Part shown: positions 16,138 to 24,669 of the stretch, piece after piece
Layout of the letters: every line of letters starts with the position of its first letter
How positions within the stretch are numbered: position 1 is the first letter of the stretch
Assembly (NCBI RefSeq): GCF_008271465.1
Contig: NZ_VMDU01000001.1
Coordinates: 558,001 to 622,000, forward strand
Length of the DNA: 64,000 nucleotides
Direction: 5' to 3'
Origin: Tabrizicola flagellatus
GTDB lineage: Bacteria > Pseudomonadota > Alphaproteobacteria > Rhodobacterales > Rhodobacteraceae
The notes under the pieces: model-generated
What the model was told of the DNA's origin: nothing
The model's input: only the letters and a program-made list of their open reading frames with translations
Database searches by the model: none
Translations under genes and position numbers: made by a program

Positions 16138-17845
16138 GGCCTCGCGCTATCACATCCGCAGGGTCGAGCGGCCCGTGCCATCCGATGCGGGCACCGGCGA
16201 CGCAGGCGTGTTCGACAACCATGACGACGGATTTGGCAACCTGGACTTCCGTCGCGACGCCGATCGTCCGGCGCCCGCATCGCAGGAAGCCGGCGCCGCG
16301 CCCGGCCCCGCGGAGCCGCTGGCCGCCGGGACGCAGCAGTCTGTCCCGCGCGCCGAGACACCGGAAGAGATCGAGGCCGCCCTGGCGGCAATCGCGGCCG
16401 AGGGGCTGACCGGCCGCCAGTTGCGGCGCGCGCTGGCGATCGCCGAGAAGCACGGCATGAAGCCGACCTCGGAGTTCGACGCGGTCCGCCAGCTGCGCGA
16501 GGCCGGGATCGATCCCTTCTCGCGGGCCTCGCTCTTGCGCGTCGTCAGTTCCAACGGCGAAGCGGCCGGCGGCGGCGCCCGCCCGCCCGGCCCGGACAGC
16601 CGGGCGCTGACCCGGCTTCCGGGCGACCAGGTGCAGCTGCCGAAGAAGGTCAAGCCGATCTCGGTTCCCTCCACCGAGCAGCGCGCCGAGATCAACCAGG
16701 CCGCCGAGATCCTGCGGATGCAGCAGGACATTGCCCGCCGCCGCCGCCGCCGGCTGGCGCTGCTCGGGGCGCGGCTGTTCGCCTTCGTGCTGCTGCCGAC
16801 CTTCCTTGCCGGCTGGTATTTCTATGTGATCGCAACGCCGATCTATTCGGTGCGCACCGAGTTCGTGATCCAGCAGGCCGGTCCGACTTCGTCCGGTGGC
16901 TCTCTGGGCGGGCTGTTTTCGGGCACCGCCTTCGCGACCTCGCAGGATTCGATCGCCGTGCAGGGTTATCTGCAATCGCGCGAGGCGATGACCAGGCTGG
17001 ATGCGGATCTCGGCTTCCGCGCGCATTTCCAGGACGCGCGTTTCGACCCCTTGCAGCGGCTGGCACCGGATGCCTCGCTGGAGGCGGCCTACAAGGTCTA
17101 TCGCAAGTTCCTGAAGATCTCGTTCGACACGACCGAGGGCGTGATCCGGATGGACGTGATGGCGGCCGATCCGCAGATCGCGGCCGATTGGTCGCGCCAG
17201 CTTGTCAGTTACGCCGAAGGTCAGGTCGATCACCTGACGCAACGGTTGCGCGAGGACCAGATGCGCGACGCCCAGGCTGGCTATGATGCGGCGCAGGAGG
17301 CCCTGGTCGCCTCGCAGAAGCGGCTGATCGAGTTGCAGGAGAAGTTCAAGATCCTCTCCACCGACTCCGAGGTCGGGCTGATCGTCGGTCAGATCAGCGG
17401 GCTGGAAAGCCAGCTCACGCAGGAGCGTCTGTCGCTGGCACAGATGGAAGCCAACCCCAATCCGAACCAGGCGCGGATGGAACCGGTCAAGCGCCGGATC
17501 GCCACGCTGGAAAGCGAGGTCGCCGCGCTGCGCGCGAGGCTGACCGAGAACACCGGCGGCGCGACCAGCCTGGCCGAGGTTCAGGGCGAACTGCTCGTGG
17601 CGCAGGCCGACATGCAGACCCGGCAGATGCTGCTGGCCCAGGCGCTGCAGTCGATGGAGACCGCGCGGATCGAGGCCAACCGCCAGGTGCGCTATCTGTC
17701 GCTGTCGGTCAGCCCGATCCCGCCGGACGAACCCGCCTATCCGCGCGCCTTCGAGAACACGCTGGTCACCATGTTGATCCTTCTGGGGATTTACCTCATG
17801 GTCTCGATGACCGCCGCGATCCTGCGGGAACAGGTCTCGTCGTAG
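16121..17845 (+). CDS. kpsE: Capsule export inner-membrane protein, KpsE/RkpR-like
   Basis: 574 residues from ATG 16121, overlapping kpsT by 17 bases. Layout: a long Pro/Ala-rich cytoplasmic N-terminus (1-205), an Arg-rich stop (ARRRRRRL), a first membrane helix (213-236), a large periplasmic part with a coiled coil (about 380-520: RLIELQEKFKIL, QISGLESQLTQERLSLAQME), and a second helix near the C-terminus (TLVTMLILLGIYLMVSMTAA). This is the KpsE/BexC/CtrB polysaccharide co-polymerase plan, which links the inner-membrane exporter to the outer-membrane channel. The N-terminal extension is longer than in E. coli KpsE. Confidence 0.9.
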   Translation: MTTNPKASRYHIRRVERPVPSDAGTGDAGVFDNHDDGFGNLDFRRDADRPAPASQEAGAAPGPAEPLAAGTQQSVPRAETPEEIEAALAAIAAEGLTGRQLRRALAIAEKHGMKPTSEFDAVRQLREAGIDPFSRASLLRVVSSNGEAAGGGARPPGPDSRALTRLPGDQVQLPKKVKPISVPSTEQRAEINQAAEILRMQQDIARRRRRRLALLGARLFAFVLLPTFLAGWYFYVIATPIYSVRTEFVIQQAGPTSSGGSLGGLFSGTAFATSQDSIAVQGYLQSREAMTRLDADLGFRAHFQDARFDPLQRLAPDASLEAAYKVYRKFLKISFDTTEGVIRMDVMAADPQIAADWSRQLVSYAEGQVDHLTQRLREDQMRDAQAGYDAAQEALVASQKRLIELQEKFKILSTDSEVGLIVGQISGLESQLTQERLSLAQMEANPNPNQARMEPVKRRIATLESEVAALRARLTENTGGATSLAEVQGELLVAQADMQTRQMLLAQALQSMETARIEANRQVRYLSLSVSPIPPDEPAYPRAFENTLVTMLILLGIYLMVSMTAAILREQVSS

Positions 17846-17854
17846 GGACAGCGC

Positions 17855-18685
17855 ATGAAGGATGTGACGATCGGCGGGCTGACCGTCGGCAACGACCGCC
17901 CGCTTCTGGTGATCGCGGGGCCCTGCCAGCTGGAAAGCCTGGACCATGCGCAGATGATCGCGGGCCGGATGGCCGAGGCCTGCCGGGCCGCGGGCGCGCA
18001 GTATGTGTTCAAGGCCAGCTATGACAAGGCGAACCGCACCTCGCTGTCGGGCAAGCGCGGGCTGGGCATGGAGGCGGGGCTGAAGATCCTGGCCGCGGTG
18101 CGCGCCATGGGGATGCCGGTCCTGACCGACGTGCATGACGCGGGCCAGGCGCGCGAGGCGGCGGGGGTTGTGGACGTAATCCAGATCCCGGCCTTTCTCT
18201 GCCGCCAGACCGACCTCCTGCTGGCTGCCGGCGAAACCGGAGCCGTGGTCAACATCAAGAAGGGCCAGTTCCTGGCGCCCTGGGACATGGCGAACGTGGC
18301 CGCGAAGGTCGCCTCGACCGGCAACGCGCGCATCCTGCTGACCGAGCGCGGGGTGAGCTTCGGCTACAACACGCTGGTGGCCGACATGCGGTCCCTGCCG
18401 ATCATGGCGCGGACCGGCTGGCCGGTCGTCATGGACGCCACCCATTCGGTGCAGCAGCCGGGCGGCCAGGGCACGTCATCGGGCGGGCAGCGCGAATTCG
18501 CCCCGGTCATGGCGCGCGCCGCCGTGTCGCTGGGCATCGCCGGCGTCTTCATCGAGACGCACGAGGCGCCCGACCGCGCGCCGTCGGACGGTCCGAACAT
18601 GATCCCGCTGCACCAGATGCCGGCGCTGGTCGAAAGCCTGATGGCCTTCGACCGGCTGGCCAAGTCGGACCCGCTGCGGGTCTGA
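17855..18685 (+). CDS. kdsA: 3-deoxy-8-phosphooctulonate (KDO-8-P) synthase
   Basis: 276 residues, full length. It condenses phosphoenolpyruvate with arabinose-5-phosphate to KDO-8-P in the cytoplasm. Motifs seen: VIAGPCQLES, FKASYDKANRTS, PVLTDVHD, NIKKGQFLAPWDM, DATHSVQQPGGQGTSSGGQR. The Cys in AGPC points to the metal-dependent class (Asn in the metal-independent E. coli enzyme). It follows kpsE after 9 bases; group-2 capsules use KDO in their lipid linker, so this copy may serve capsule assembly, lipopolysaccharide, or both. Confidence 0.95.
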   Translation: MKDVTIGGLTVGNDRPLLVIAGPCQLESLDHAQMIAGRMAEACRAAGAQYVFKASYDKANRTSLSGKRGLGMEAGLKILAAVRAMGMPVLTDVHDAGQAREAAGVVDVIQIPAFLCRQTDLLLAAGETGAVVNIKKGQFLAPWDMANVAAKVASTGNARILLTERGVSFGYNTLVADMRSLPIMARTGWPVVMDATHSVQQPGGQGTSSGGQREFAPVMARAAVSLGIAGVFIETHEAPDRAPSDGPNMIPLHQMPALVESLMAFDRLAKSDPLRV

Positions 18686-18762
18686 GTCCGGCGGCCCCCG
18701 CCACGGCCGCATCCTCCACCGGACAAGAGCAGCGCGGAGATCCCCGCGCGGTTGGCGCCCCG

Positions 18763-19012
18763 TCAATCCGCATCGCCCGCGATCTGGGAAAGCACCCGCC
18801 CCCTGCCCCGCAGCCGCATCAGCGCCGGCACGACGAGGAACACCGCCGAGATGCCGAGAAGCGTCGCCGACAGGGGGGTGGAGACGAGGGTCGACCAGTC
18901 GCCCTGTGCGATCGCCAGCGCCCGGCGCAGCTGCTGTTCGGCCATCGGCCCCAGGATCAGCCCCACCACCACCGGCGCGATCGGGTAGCCGTAAAGCCGC
19001 ATGCCATAGCCG
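18763..19012 (-). pseudogene. Remnant of a tripartite tricarboxylate transporter large subunit (TctA), C-terminus only
   Basis: About 80 codons survive: YGMRLYGYPIAPVVVGLILG followed by PMAEQQLRRALAIAQGDW and a final membrane helix. This is the C-terminal end of TctA, which is normally about 500 residues. Upstream of Gly-Tyr-Gly-Met the similarity stops at about 19012, and no further TctA sequence lies before tRNA-Gln. No tctB or tctC is nearby. The gene is dead; the break next to a tRNA suggests an old integration or deletion. Confidence 0.75.
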
Positions 19013-19137
19013 GGTCCCTGGCTTGCACATCGTCGCCGGAAGCGCCCAGACGCCGCGTGCGGCACTGCGACTGGAGCACGGACCGGACGGCAGGGAGCTG
19101 GCGGTGCGCGCGCAACTTCCGGTGCAACAGGGAAGGC

Positions 19138-19212
19138 TGGCTGGGGCGCTAGGATTCGAACCTAGGTATGGCGGTACCAAAAACCGCTGCCTTACCGCTT
19201 GGCGACGCCCCA
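19138..19212 (-). tRNA. tRNA-Gln (anticodon UUG)
   Basis: Read on the minus strand it starts TGGGGCGTCGCCAAGCGG and ends CGCCCCAG plus an encoded CCA (19140-19138). The acceptor stem TGGGGCG/CGCCCCA pairs fully. The anticodon arm GCGGT-TTTTGGT-ACCGC places TTG at positions 34-36. The T-arm CTAGGTTCGAATCCTAG is perfect. Confidence 0.95.
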
Positions 19213-19323
19213 ACCGTGCCGCGGTGTTTAGCGAAGGGTCTTGGGGCGTGCAAGGCCCCGCATCGAATTTTTCCGCCCGCCCTCACGGCTTGCTCGCGAC
19301 GCGGCGCGCGGCTAGGACGGGGC

Positions 19324-20499
19324 ATGGCATGGGACGCGATCATCCTGGGCGCCGGGGCGGCCGGCATGATGGCGGCGATCGAGGCCGGGCGGCGCGGCCG
19401 CAAGGTGCTGGTCATCGACCACGCACGGGCCGCGGGCGAGAAGATCCGCATCTCGGGCGGGGGGCGCTGCAACTTCACCAACCTCGGCATCGCGCCCGAA
19501 CGGTTCCTGTCGCAGAACCCTCGCTTTGCCGTGTCGGCGCTGAAGCGGTTCACGCAATGGGATTTCATCGCCCGGATCGACGCGGCCGGGATTGCCTGGC
19601 ACGAAAAGACCCTGGGGCAGCTCTTCTGCGACGGGCCGGCGACTCAGGTCGTCGCCATGCTGCTGCGCGACATGGAGCGTGCGGGCGTCACGCTGTGGCT
19701 GGACTGCGCGCCGGGCGCCATCCGGCAGGACGACAAGGGATTTGCGCTGGAAACCCCGCGCGGGACGCAGCGAGCGCGGGCGCTGGTCGTGGCCACGGGC
19801 GGCAAGTCGATCCCGAAGATGGGGGCGACGGGCCTGGGCTACCAGATCGCCGGACAGTTCGGCCTGCCGGTGGTCGAGACGCGGCCGGCGCTGGTGCCGC
19901 TGACCTTCGCCGAACAGGAGCTGGCCTGGATGCGGCCCCTGGCCGGGGTATCGGTCGCGGCACGGGTCGCGGCGGGACGGGCGCGGTTCGACGAGGCGGT
20001 GCTGTTCACCCATCGCGGCCTGTCGGGACCGGCGATCCTGCAGGCCTCGTCCTACTGGCGCGAGGGCGACCCGATCCTGGTGGACCTGGCGCCGGGGCAG
20101 GACATGGCGGGGGCCTTGCGCGCGGCGAAGGCGGCGCAGGGCAAGGCGGCGTTGCGCACGGTGCTGGGCCGCTGGCTGCCGGAACGGCTGGCCCGGCATC
20201 TGGAAGAGGCGGCGGGTATCTCCGGGCCGATGGCGGAACTGCCCGGCGCCACGCTCGACCGGATCGCGGCGCAGGTGAACGGCTGGCGGCTGGTGCCGGT
20301 CGGATCGGAGGGCTATCGCACGGCCGAGGTCACGCTGGGCGGGGTGGACACCCGGGCGCTGGACGGGCGCACGATGGAGGCGAAGGGGGTGCCGGGCCTC
20401 TTCTTCATCGGCGAGGTGGTGGATGTCACCGGCTGGCTGGGCGGCTACAACTTCCAGTGGGCCTGGTCGAGCGGCTGGGCCGCGGGACAGGCGCTTTAG
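19324..20499 (+). CDS. HI0933/YhiN-family FAD-dependent oxidoreductase
   Basis: 391 residues from ATG 19324; the frame is open further upstream only through the tRNA. It shows the N-terminal FAD dinucleotide-binding motif IILGAGAAGMMAAIEAGRRG, family motifs EKIRISGGGRCNFTN and LFCDGPATQVV, TGGKSIPKMGATGLGY, and the C-terminal GLFFIGEVVDVTGWLGGYNFQWAWSS. Belongs to the BaiN/HI0933 flavoprotein family (NAD(P)/FAD-dependent); the physiological substrate is unknown for most members. Confidence 0.92.
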   Translation: MAWDAIILGAGAAGMMAAIEAGRRGRKVLVIDHARAAGEKIRISGGGRCNFTNLGIAPERFLSQNPRFAVSALKRFTQWDFIARIDAAGIAWHEKTLGQLFCDGPATQVVAMLLRDMERAGVTLWLDCAPGAIRQDDKGFALETPRGTQRARALVVATGGKSIPKMGATGLGYQIAGQFGLPVVETRPALVPLTFAEQELAWMRPLAGVSVAARVAAGRARFDEAVLFTHRGLSGPAILQASSYWREGDPILVDLAPGQDMAGALRAAKAAQGKAALRTVLGRWLPERLARHLEEAAGISGPMAELPGATLDRIAAQVNGWRLVPVGSEGYRTAEVTLGGVDTRALDGRTMEAKGVPGLFFIGEVVDVTGWLGGYNFQWAWSSGWAAGQAL

Positions 20500-20502
20500 C
20501 CC

Positions 20503-21225
20503 TCAGATCGTGATCCTGGCGAAGCCGTCACGCAGCGCATTGGACCAGGCCTCGGACATGGCGCGGAAGGCAGGGTCGCCGGCCTCGATCCGGCGGGAAT
20601 GCGTCACCCGGCAGGCATCGCGCTCGATCACCGCAAGATCCAGCGGCATGCCGACCGAGAGGTTCGAGCGCAGGGTCGAATCCATCGACAGGAGCACCGC
20701 CTTGGTCGCGTCGGACAGGCTGGTCGTCGGGCGCACCACGCGGTCGAGGATCGGCTTGCCGTACTTGTGCTCGCCGATCTGGAGGAAGGGCGTGTCCTCG
20801 GTCGCCTCGATGAAATTGCCCTCGGGATAGATGAGGAACAGCCGCATCGCCCCGCCCCGGCGCTGGCCGGCGACGATCATCGAGGCCGAAGCGCCCTGCA
20901 TGGCCGAGAGTTTCTGATCGACATCCGCCCGCACCCGCGCCAGCCGGTCGCCGACGATCTCGGCCACCTTCAGCAGCGTGGGCGCCAGCATGATCGAGGT
21001 TTCGGGCGTGGCCTCGGGATCCTCGACCGCCTCGCGCAGCTGGGCGATTGTCGTCTGCGTCACCGACAGGCTGCCTGCGGTCATGATGACGATGACCCGC
21101 TCGCCCGGGTCCTCGAAGGTGAACATCTTGCGGTAGGTCGAGATGTTGTCGAGCCCGGCATTGGTGCGGGTGTCCGACAACAGCACCATGCCGTCGTTCA
21201 GTAGCAGCCCCACGCAATAGGTCAT
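20503..21225 (-). CDS. Anbu, proteasome-related Ntn hydrolase
   Basis: 240 residues. It begins Met-Thr-Tyr, so removal of Met exposes Thr1, the proteasome-type nucleophile. Counting from Thr1, Asp17 (LLSDTRTNAG) and the Lys at 32 (TYRKMF) occupy the classic Asp17/Lys33 places. Anbu is a bacterial relative of HslV and the proteasome beta subunit, shown in other species to form open helical or ring assemblies without a known ATPase partner. It is the last gene of a four-gene operon (ATP-grasp, alpha-E, transglutaminase-like, Anbu), a combination noted by comparative genomics and suggested to build and cut a peptide-like product. Confidence 0.92.
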   Translation of the reverse strand: MTYCVGLLLNDGMVLLSDTRTNAGLDNISTYRKMFTFEDPGERVIVIMTAGSLSVTQTTIAQLREAVEDPEATPETSIMLAPTLLKVAEIVGDRLARVRADVDQKLSAMQGASASMIVAGQRRGGAMRLFLIYPEGNFIEATEDTPFLQIGEHKYGKPILDRVVRPTTSLSDATKAVLLSMDSTLRSNLSVGMPLDLAVIERDACRVTHSRRIEAGDPAFRAMSEAWSNALRDGFARITI

Positions 21226-21255
21226 TCTGGTCCGTTCTCCCCGTCCGCGCCGAGC

Positions 21256-22062
21256 CTATTGGGCCGATTGGAGAACCGCAACCCTCACATCCATCTCCTC
21301 TACCGCCGCCCCACGGGCAACACCGCGGATCGGCGCCGCGTCCTGCGCGTCGAAGCCGGAACCCAACCGGATGTATCGGTCGTCAGGGCAGCAGCGGTTG
21401 GCGGGGTCGAAACCCACCCAGCCGAGTCCAGGGATGTGCAGCTCCGCCCAGGCATGAGCGGCCTCGTGCGGGGTGCCGTCCTCGGTGGCGAAGAGATAGC
21501 CCGAGACATAGCGCGCCGGGACCCCGCGGGCGCGGGCAAGGGCGATCAGCGCATGGGCATGGTCCTGGCAGACGCCTTCGCCGAGGGCCAGAGCCTCGGC
21601 GGCGGTGGTATGCGCATGGGTGACGCCTGGGCGATAGGCGATGGCGTCGGATACGGCCAGCGACAGCGCGTGCGCAAGCGCCAGGCAGTCGGACCCGGAG
21701 GCCGAGGCCGCAAGGGCGGCGAGGGCCACGTCGATCCGGGTAGGAGCGGTCTCGCGCAGGTAGCAGTCCGGGGCCACGCTCTCGCGGTGGCCGCGCAGGA
21801 CGCCGGCCAGGTCCTCGGTCTCGACCGTTCCGCGGACCTGGACGGCCACCTCTTCGACCGGCCCGGCGATGGTCCAGCCCTGCACCACGTCCCCTGCCCC
21901 GTCCCGGTGGCTTGCCCCCCGCACCCCGCCAGTCACCGTCACCTCCCAGTCGATGACCTTCTGTCCGGCGAAGGCGGACGGGGTCAGGCGGTGGCTTTGA
22001 ACGACCGAACGCACGGGGACATCGTAACGATAGCTGGTCAGGTGATCGACGGTCAGGCGCAT
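21256..22062 (-). CDS. Transglutaminase-like cysteine protease of the Anbu operon
   Basis: 268 residues. An N-terminal beta-rich domain (MRLTVDHLTSYRYDVPV) is followed by the papain-like transglutaminase core with Cys165 (GEGVCQDHAH), His203 (EAAHAWAEL) and Asp219 (GFDPAN). Its ATG overlaps the alpha-E stop by one base (TGATG) and Anbu starts 30 bases later. In this context it is predicted to hydrolyse or transfer amide bonds made by the ATP-grasp partner. Confidence 0.92.
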   Translation of the reverse strand: MRLTVDHLTSYRYDVPVRSVVQSHRLTPSAFAGQKVIDWEVTVTGGVRGASHRDGAGDVVQGWTIAGPVEEVAVQVRGTVETEDLAGVLRGHRESVAPDCYLRETAPTRIDVALAALAASASGSDCLALAHALSLAVSDAIAYRPGVTHAHTTAAEALALGEGVCQDHAHALIALARARGVPARYVSGYLFATEDGTPHEAAHAWAELHIPGLGWVGFDPANRCCPDDRYIRLGSGFDAQDAAPIRGVARGAAVEEMDVRVAVLQSAQ

Positions 22063-23012
22063 CAGCGCATCTCTCCGCTGAGGTAGCTGTCATGAATCGC
22101 CGTGGCCAGCGTGGCGGATTCGGTGATGTAGCGGGTCAGGAACTCGTGCAGGCCTTCCTCGAAGATCATGTCGACGGTGGTGCCCTCGATCCCGGCCAGA
22201 AGGGCGCGGGCGCAGTCCTGGGCCCGGGTTTCGCGGCCATAGGCCTTGGCTATGCGGCCGAGGTGGTTGACGAGCCCCGCGGTGCAGGTGGCCAGCGAGC
22301 GGGGCGACTGCGGGTTGCGGATCAGGAAGTCGGCGATCTTGGCCGAAGTCACCTCGCCGCCATAGGCCCAGTGGAAGGCGCGCTGCGCGCCCATCGCGCG
22401 CAGAAGCGTGGACCACTGGTAGTTGTCGAGGCCGGACCCCACGAAATCGACGCGCGGCAGAAGGACGTAGTACTTGACATCCATCAGCCGCGCGGTGTTG
22501 TCGCCGCGTTCGAGATAATAGCCGATGTTGAGGAAGTTGAACCCGTCGTCGCGCAGGAGCGTGGCGTCGATGGCCCCGCGCAGCATGGCGGCGTGGCGCA
22601 TGGTCCAGTCGGTCAGCCGCGACAGTTCCAGCGTCGAGCGTTCGGCCCGTTCCAGCTGGCGCAGCTCCTGGAAGGCGGTGTTCAGCGCGTCCCAGACCTG
22701 GGTCGTGAGCGCGGTGCGGACGATGCGGCCGTTCTCGCGCGCGGCGGTGATGCAGCTGGCCACGGACGAGGGATTGTCGCGGTCGAAGAACAGGAAGCTT
22801 TCGATGTTGCGCTGGACCGGATCGCCGTATTTGGCCGCGAAGGCATGGGCCATGCCGGTGGCCTGCAACAGGCTGTCCCATTCGCTGCGGTAGCCCTGTG
22901 CCGAGGGCAGAAGGCTGATCCGGCTGCCCACCTCCAGAAGCCGCGCGACCGTGTCGGCGCGTTCCATGTAGCGGGCGATCCAGTAGAGGTTGTCTGCGGT
23001 CCGGCTCAGCAT
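22062..23012 (-). CDS. Alpha-E domain protein of the Anbu operon
   Basis: 316 residues from ATG 23012 (MLSRTADNLYWIARYMERAD). The frame is open up to 23108 only through the palindromic repeats, so that extension is rejected. The protein is almost entirely helical, with Glu/Arg-rich repeats (FQELRQLERAERSTLELSR; IGYYLERGDNTARLMDVKYY) diagnostic of the alpha-E family, which always travels with circularly permuted ATP-grasp ligases. Biochemical role unknown; often proposed as a scaffold. Confidence 0.92.
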   Translation of the reverse strand: MLSRTADNLYWIARYMERADTVARLLEVGSRISLLPSAQGYRSEWDSLLQATGMAHAFAAKYGDPVQRNIESFLFFDRDNPSSVASCITAARENGRIVRTALTTQVWDALNTAFQELRQLERAERSTLELSRLTDWTMRHAAMLRGAIDATLLRDDGFNFLNIGYYLERGDNTARLMDVKYYVLLPRVDFVGSGLDNYQWSTLLRAMGAQRAFHWAYGGEVTSAKIADFLIRNPQSPRSLATCTAGLVNHLGRIAKAYGRETRAQDCARALLAGIEGTTVDMIFEEGLHEFLTRYITESATLATAIHDSYLSGEMR

Positions 23013-23026
23013 GTCAGGCCTGTTCC

Positions 23027-23097
23027 CCAGGATCTTTCGTCGAAAGATCCTGGTCCTTGTCTGTGGTGCCGCAAAATTCTTCGGCGAAGAATTTTGC
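23027..23097. repeat. Two perfect palindromes in tandem inside the Anbu operon
   Basis: The first is CCAGGATCTTTCG-T-CGAAAGATCCTGG (arms 23027-23039 and 23041-23053). The second is GCAAAATTCTTCG-G-CGAAGAATTTTGC (arms 23071-23083 and 23085-23097). Each has 13-bp arms and a single central base, and they are 17 bases apart. They fill the only sizeable gap of the operon, between the ATP-grasp and alpha-E genes. They look like REP-type or mRNA-processing elements. Confidence 0.85.
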
Positions 23098-23117
23098 GCT
23101 GTGGTCACGTGGTCCGG

Positions 23118-24542
23118 TCATTCCGCCAGCACCCAGGTATCCTTGACCCCGCCGCCCTGGCTGGAGTTCACCACGAGCGACCCTTCCTTGAGCGCCACCC
23201 GCGTCAAGCCGCCGGGCACCAGTTCGATGCGTTCGCCCACGAGGCAATAGGGGCGCAGATCGACATGGCGCGGGGCCACGCCCTCTTCGACGAAGGTGGG
23301 CACGGTGGACAGCGCCAGCGTCGGCTGGGCGATGTAGTTCGCGGGATCCTCGACCAGTTTCGCCCGGAAGCGTTCGATCTCGTCCTTCGACGCCTTGGGT
23401 CCGACGAGCATGCCATAGCCGCCCGAACCGTGAACCTCCTTCACCACGAGGTCGGGCAAGTTGGCGAGGACGTGTTTCAGATCCTCTTCCCGGCCGCATT
23501 GCCAGGTCGGCACGTTCTGCAGGATCGGCTCTTCGCCGAGGTAGAAGCGCACCATGTCGGGCACATAGGTATAAACCGCCTTGTCATCCGCCACCCCTGC
23601 CCCCGGCGCCGAGCAGATCGAGACGCCGCCAGAGCGGTAGACATCCATCAGGCCGGGAATCCCGAGCATCGAGTCGGGGCGGAAGCACAGCGGGTCGAGG
23701 AAGGCGTCGTCGATGCGGCGATAGATCACGTCCACCCGCTGCGGGCCTTCGGTCGTGCGCATCCAGACGTATTCGCCTTCCACGAACAGGTCCTGCCCCT
23801 CGACCAGTTCCACCCCCATCAGGTCGGCCAGGAGCGAATGTTCGTAATAGGCACTGTTGAAATGGCCGGGGGTGAGGATCACCACCGTCGGCTCGCCCTT
23901 GCACTTGGCCGGTGCGACGCTGGCCAGGGTGCGGCGCAGCTTTTCGGAATAGGTATCCACCGGCTCGATACGGTTCTCGCGGAACAGGTCCGGGAACATC
24001 CGCATCATGATCTCGCGGCTTTCCAGCATGTAGCTGACCCCCGAGGGCGTGCGGCAGTTGTCCTCAAGCACGTAGAACTGGTCGGGGCCGGTGCGGACGA
24101 TATCGACGCCGACGATGTGGGAATAGACGCCCTTGGGTGGCACGAAGCCGACGACGGCCTTCTCGTAGGCCTCGTTGCGATAGACGAGGTGGGCGGGGAT
24201 GCGGCCGGCGCGGATGATCTCGCCGCGACCATAGACATCGACGAGGAAGGCGTTCAGCGCCCGGGCCCGCTGCTTGATCCCGCGCTCCAGCCGCGCCCAT
24301 TCGGTGCCGGAAAAGACGCGCGGGAACATGTCGAAGGGGATCAGACGGTCCGGGTCGCCGCCCTCGCCATAGACCGCGAAGGTAATGCCGATACGGCGGA
24401 ACAGGGCCTCGGCCTCGGCCTGCTTCAGGCTGCGGAGTTCTTCGGGCATCGTCGCCACCCAGTCCTGCAACCGCGCATAGGGTGCCCTGACCTCGGTGCC
24501 CTGGTACATCTCGTTGAACTGGCCCACCACGTCCCCCTGCAC
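23118..24542 (-). CDS. Circularly permuted ATP-grasp ligase of the Anbu operon
   Basis: 474 residues. The circularly permuted ATP-grasp type 2 family is recognised from FAVYGEGGDPDRLIPFDMFP, VLEDNCRTPSGVSYMLESRE, VILTPGHFNSAYYEHSLLAD, VYRRIDDAFLDPL and LVVKEVHGSGGYGMLVGP (ATP-binding Lys/Gly loop). Such enzymes ligate amino or carboxyl groups with ATP, and in these operons are predicted to make a novel peptide. First gene of the operon; a 17-bp dyad and probable promoter lie upstream. GGATACC.. downstream sequences give no further clue. Confidence 0.93.
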   Translation of the reverse strand: MQGDVVGQFNEMYQGTEVRAPYARLQDWVATMPEELRSLKQAEAEALFRRIGITFAVYGEGGDPDRLIPFDMFPRVFSGTEWARLERGIKQRARALNAFLVDVYGRGEIIRAGRIPAHLVYRNEAYEKAVVGFVPPKGVYSHIVGVDIVRTGPDQFYVLEDNCRTPSGVSYMLESREIMMRMFPDLFRENRIEPVDTYSEKLRRTLASVAPAKCKGEPTVVILTPGHFNSAYYEHSLLADLMGVELVEGQDLFVEGEYVWMRTTEGPQRVDVIYRRIDDAFLDPLCFRPDSMLGIPGLMDVYRSGGVSICSAPGAGVADDKAVYTYVPDMVRFYLGEEPILQNVPTWQCGREEDLKHVLANLPDLVVKEVHGSGGYGMLVGPKASKDEIERFRAKLVEDPANYIAQPTLALSTVPTFVEEGVAPRHVDLRPYCLVGERIELVPGGLTRVALKEGSLVVNSSQGGGVKDTWVLAE

Positions 24543-24619
24543 GTCTTGCCCCGACTAGAGCAGAGGCCGCGCGAGGGGAAAAGCATTACCGGAAGGATAG
24601 CGCCCGCAGCATCACCAGT

Positions 24620-24636
24620 TGCACAAGTTTTGTGCA
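24620..24636. promoter_or_regulatory. 17-bp dyad upstream of the Anbu operon
   Basis: TGCACAA-GTT-TTGTGCA, perfect 7-bp arms, about 80 bases before the ATP-grasp start codon and in the 127-base gap behind tmk. On the minus strand TTGTGC could serve as a -35 box with CGCTAT 18 bases on. It is the only strong symmetrical site in the gap and therefore a candidate operator. Confidence 0.5.
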
Positions 24637-24669
24637 CATGATCCACGGGATTCCGGCAGGTTCCGGTGG

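Noticed and set aside
15956-18445. 829-codon open frame on the minus strand across kpsT, kpsE and kdsA
   Set aside because: Pure antisense of genes with strong family motifs; low-complexity Arg/Gly/His composition typical of GC-rich shadow frames.
22092-24641. 849-codon open frame on the plus strand across the Anbu operon
   Set aside because: Antisense to alpha-E and ATP-grasp genes, no recognisable domain.
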